A stretch of DNA of 52,258 nucleotides from Paracoccaceae bacterium (GTDB lineage: Bacteria; Pseudomonadota; Alphaproteobacteria; Rhodobacterales; Rhodobacteraceae), in contig PAQV01000038.1 in assembly GCA_002709405.1 (NCBI GenBank), positions 1 through 52,258 on the forward strand, in the 5' to 3' direction. A program made the translations under genes and the position numbers. The notes under the pieces are model-generated. The model was not told the DNA's origin, made no database searches, and worked only from the letters and a program-made list of their open reading frames with translations. Shown piece after piece: positions 49,739-52,258 of the stretch (the stretch's first letter is position 1; each line of letters opens with the position of its first letter).

Positions 49739-51001
49739 ATGAACACCAACAAAGCCCTGGCTGCGGGTGTCGCAGCCCTCGCGCTCTCGGCTGCGTCCCT
49801 TGGCGCCGAAGAGCTGAACATCGTGCACGGGGCGGTCGGAAAGGACCAGGAAGTCCTGCGCGCCGCCCTCGACCGGTTCGAGGAAGAAACCGGCCACACG
49901 GTCAACATCGTGTCGATGCCCGAACGCACCACCGACCAGTTCGCCCAGTTCAAGCTGTGGCTCAGCGCCGGGTCTGAAGACATCGACGTCTACCGGCTTG
50001 ACGTGATCTGGGCCCCGCAACTGGCCGATCACTTCATCGACCTGACCGAGCCGACCGCCGACATCATCGACCAGTTCGTGCCCGCCGCCGTGCAAAGCCA
50101 GACCGTCGACGGCAAGCTGGTCGGCCTGCCGATGTTCCTGGGCGCACCGGCGCTGTACTACCGCGCCGACCTGCTGGAGAAATACGGCAAGGAGGTGCCC
50201 TCCACCTGGGCCGAGATGACCGCCACCGCGCAAGAGATCATGGAGGCCGAACGCGCGGCCGGAAATGACGAGATGTGGGGCTATGTCTTCCAGGGCGCGG
50301 CCTACGAGGGACTGACCTGCAACGCCATGGAATGGATCGCCTCGAACGGCGGCGGCCATATCGTCGAACCCGACGGCGAGATTTCCGTCATGAACGACAA
50401 GGCCATCGCCGCGCTGGAACTGGCGGCCTCGTGGCCGGGCAACATCTCGCCTCCGGGCGTGCTGAACTACGCCGAGGAAGACGCCCGCGGCGTGTTCCAG
50501 TCGGGCGACGCCGTGTTCATGCGCAACTGGAACTATGCCTATGCCCTGGTCAACGGCGACGACAGCCCGATCAAGGACGTGGTCGAGGTCACCACCCTGC
50601 CCGCCGGCGACAGCGGCGCGGGCGCCTCGATCCTGGGGGGCTCGCACCTGGGCGTGGCGCGCTATTCGCAGCACCAGGACGAGGCGATCGAGCTGATCCG
50701 TTTCCTCAACAACGAGGAAAGCCAGCGCGCCCGGGCCATCGAAAGCTCGCGCCCGCCGACCCTGTCCGCCCTGTATGAAGACCCCGAGATCGGCGAGAAG
50801 CAGCCCTTCATCCCGCTCTGGAAACCGGTGATCGACAACGCCATCGTGCGGCCCGCGGCCCCCACCAAGACCGATTACAACGAGGTCTCCTCCGAGGTCT
50901 GGACCGCCGCCCATGACGTTCTGGCCGGCGAGATGGACGCCGAGGCCGCGATCGGCCGGCTGAACGCCATGTTGAACCGCCTGCGCGGCAACAACTGGTA
51001 A
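49739..51001 (+). CDS. Sugar ABC transporter substrate-binding protein (family 1)
   Basis: A 420-residue periplasmic protein. The signal peptide covers residues 1-23 (LSAASLGA). The mature domain opens EELNIVHGAVGKDQEVLRAA. FIDLTEPTADIIDQFVPAAV, LVGLPMFLGAPALYYRADLL and GEKQPFIPLW resemble the trehalose/maltose group (ThuE-like). AGGGAG lies upstream of the ATG. It delivers a mono- or oligosaccharide to the following permeases. The enzymes upstream suggest an unusual sugar or polyol derivative rather than plain trehalose. Confidence 0.9.
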   Translation: MNTNKALAAGVAALALSAASLGAEELNIVHGAVGKDQEVLRAALDRFEEETGHTVNIVSMPERTTDQFAQFKLWLSAGSEDIDVYRLDVIWAPQLADHFIDLTEPTADIIDQFVPAAVQSQTVDGKLVGLPMFLGAPALYYRADLLEKYGKEVPSTWAEMTATAQEIMEAERAAGNDEMWGYVFQGAAYEGLTCNAMEWIASNGGGHIVEPDGEISVMNDKAIAALELAASWPGNISPPGVLNYAEEDARGVFQSGDAVFMRNWNYAYALVNGDDSPIKDVVEVTTLPAGDSGAGASILGGSHLGVARYSQHQDEAIELIRFLNNEESQRARAIESSRPPTLSALYEDPEIGEKQPFIPLWKPVIDNAIVRPAAPTKTDYNEVSSEVWTAAHDVLAGEMDAEAAIGRLNAMLNRLRGNNW

Positions 51002-51012
51002 GACGACCCCAT

Positions 51013-51038
51013 GCCGCGCCCCTGACCGGGGGCGCGGC
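51013..51038 (+). promoter_or_regulatory. Stem-loop between binding-protein and permease genes
   Basis: GCCGCGCCCC (51013-51022) and GGGGCGCGGC (51029-51038) form a perfect 10-bp stem with a 6-base loop, 11 bases past the binding-protein stop. No T-run follows. Confidence 0.7.
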
Positions 51039-51064
51039 CCAAGCCATCCCAACCGGACCCGACC

Positions 51065-52006
51065 ATGACTCAGAAGACCGGCCTGACAGCACAACGCACC
51101 CGCGCCGCATGGGCCTTTATCGCGCCCATGCTGGTGGTGCTTGCCGCCGTGGCCCTTTACCCGCTGGCGCGGACGATCTGGTTCGGCTTCACCGATGCCT
51201 CGCTGAACAACATCGACGATGCCCAATGGGTGGGGATCCGCAACTACCTGGAATGGCTGGATTATGGCAACGGCCAGGGCGAATGGTTGGGCCTGCTGGC
51301 CGATGACCGCTGGTGGCGCGCGGTCTGGAACACGCTGAAATTCGCCTTTGTCTCGGTGTTCTTCGAAACCCTCTTCGGGCTGATCATCGCCCTGGTGCTG
51401 AACGCCCAGTTCCCCGGCCGGGCCATCGTGCGCACCGCCGTCCTGGTGCCCTGGGCGATCCCCACGGTCGTTTCGGCCAAGCTGTGGGGCTGGATGCTGC
51501 ATGACCAGTTCGGGATCATCAACGACATGCTGATGAAGCTTGGGATCATCGCCGCCCCCGTCGCCTGGACCGCCACGCCCGACACCGCCATGGCCGCCGT
51601 CATGATGGTCGACATCTGGAAGACCACACCCTTCATGGCCCTGCTGATCCTGGCCGGCCTGCAGATGATCCCCAACGACATCTACGAGGCGGCCAAGCTC
51701 GACGGCATCGGCCCGGTCCGCGTCTTCCGCCGGGTGACCCTGCCCCTGGTCATGCCCGCCCTGCTGGTCGGCGTCGTGTTCCGCGCGCTCGATGCGCTGC
51801 GCGTCTTCGACATTGTCTACGTGCTGACGCCCAATACCGACACCACCCGCACCATGTCGCTTTATGCCCGGGAAAACCTCTTTGATTACGACAAGTTCGC
51901 CTATGGCTCGGCCGCGTCCACGCTGCTGTTCCTGATCGTCGCCCTGATCACCATCACCTTCATCTATGCCACCCGCATGGATCTCGAAGGCAAGGAGGAC
52001 AGCTGA
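51065..52006 (+). CDS. Sugar ABC transporter permease, MalF/UgpA type
   Basis: A 313-residue inner-membrane protein with six helices. AFIAPMLVVLAAVALYPLAR is the first. The coupling loop reads NDIYEAAKLDGIGPVRVFRR followed by VTLPLVMPALLVG, the MalFG EAA motif. FRALDALRVFDIVYVLTPN is also conserved in this family. It forms half of the heterodimeric channel with the next gene, which starts right after its stop. Confidence 0.93.
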   Translation: MTQKTGLTAQRTRAAWAFIAPMLVVLAAVALYPLARTIWFGFTDASLNNIDDAQWVGIRNYLEWLDYGNGQGEWLGLLADDRWWRAVWNTLKFAFVSVFFETLFGLIIALVLNAQFPGRAIVRTAVLVPWAIPTVVSAKLWGWMLHDQFGIINDMLMKLGIIAAPVAWTATPDTAMAAVMMVDIWKTTPFMALLILAGLQMIPNDIYEAAKLDGIGPVRVFRRVTLPLVMPALLVGVVFRALDALRVFDIVYVLTPNTDTTRTMSLYARENLFDYDKFAYGSAASTLLFLIVALITITFIYATRMDLEGKEDS

Positions 52007-52007
52007 C

Positions 52008-52258
52008 ATGGCCATCCTGAAACGCATCGGCTTCTGGGCGCTGGTCACCGTGATCGTGGCCCAGGCCGTGTTCCCGTTCTACTACGCCATCCTGACCTCC
52101 TTCGAGAGCGGCCAGGCGATCTTTGACGTCAATTACCTGCCCAAGGTCATCGACTTCGTGAATTACCGCAAGGCCTTCGACAGTGGCGTCTTTGGCCGCC
52201 AGATCCTCAATTCGGTCCTTGTCGCCGCCGTGGTCGTGGCCCTGTCGCTGTTCCTGGC
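52008..52258 (+). CDS. Sugar ABC transporter permease, MalG type (partial, runs off the window)
   Basis: The first 83 codons are present. WALVTVIVAQAVFPFYYAIL is the first helix, TSFESGQAIFDVNYLPKVID resembles the periplasmic N-terminal part of MalG-type permeases, and VLVAAVVVALSLFL begins the second helix. The ATG lies 2 bases after the previous stop with AAGGAGG upstream. It is the second channel subunit of the sugar importer. The ATPase gene is presumably beyond the window. Confidence 0.88.
   Translation, partial: MAILKRIGFWALVTVIVAQAVFPFYYAILTSFESGQAIFDVNYLPKVIDFVNYRKAFDSGVFGRQILNSVLVAAVVVALSLFL

Noticed and set aside
49481-52048. Very long minus-strand open frame opposite the PHP hydrolase and sugar importer genes
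   Set aside because: It is antisense to clear genes, and its Gly/Gln/His/Asp/Arg-rich composition is the typical GC-rich shadow. The same holds for long frames opposite 1779-3305, 14032-15516, 18605-20794, 26665-29118 and 32929-34803.

Overview
The window is GC-rich, tightly packed DNA that looks like a marine or soil alphaproteobacterium of the Rhodobacterales (Roseobacter) type. This is inferred from the dense mix of TRAP, tripartite tricarboxylate (TTT) and ABC uptake systems, each with its own GntR or LysR regulator, and from the protein families present. I see no rRNA, intact tRNA, replication or core housekeeping genes. It reads as a run of independent catabolic modules, each made of importer, enzymes and regulator.

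Layout. (1) 1-877: the end of a YghU-like glutathione transferase and a second, complete one. (2) 946-12364: a sugar-acid type locus. A minus-strand run holds a short-chain dehydrogenase, an RraA-like protein, a 2,5-dioxovalerate (alpha-ketoglutarate semialdehyde) dehydrogenase, TctC-TctB-TctA and a GntR/FCD regulator. It is divergent from a second GntR/FCD regulator and a TRAP importer (dctPQM). A matching operator lies in both control regions. (3) 12505-13993: a VOC protein divergent from a LysR regulator. (4) 14032-18537: a second TTT system (tctCBA) behind a GntR/UTRA regulator, divergent from a 2-pyrone-4,6-dicarboxylate-lactonase-like amidohydrolase. A 14-bp perfect palindrome lies between them.

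(5) 18605-29597: the least familiar module. On the minus strand are a GntR regulator with two winged-helix domains, a CTP-synthase-like glutamine amidotransferase fused to an unrecognised N-terminal region, and a 2-hydroxyacid dehydrogenase. On the plus strand are a polar amino-acid ABC importer, an M20 deacylase, an enolase-superfamily enzyme, an ectoine-hydrolase/creatinase-like pita-bread hydrolase, an aminotransferase and a VOC protein. I infer a pathway for a cyclic or acylated amino-acid derivative, by analogy with ectoine degradation. (6) 30039-31412: a tRNA 3'-end remnant with its terminator, and a tyrosine integrase broken by one in-frame amber codon. This is a probable island edge.

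(7) 31692-42125: a branched-chain/aromatic-acid type ABC importer (plus strand) facing a LysR gene and benABCD (minus strand), with a divergent BenM/CatR-like LysR gene carrying an ATAC-N7-GTAT site. (8) 42159-45651: a GlxA-type AraC regulator, a covalent-flavin oxidase and a methyltransferase. (9) 45730-52258: a GntR/LacI-type regulator that appears leaderless, a Gfo/Idh/MocA oxidoreductase, a PHP-type hydrolase and a sugar ABC importer that runs off the window.

A recurring feature is a stem-loop, or an array of them, directly downstream of the solute-binding-protein gene in five of the six importers. The most striking is a four-copy 26-bp tandem repeat that begins inside the last codons of dctP. 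All functional calls rest on reading motifs and context by eye; no database search was run.
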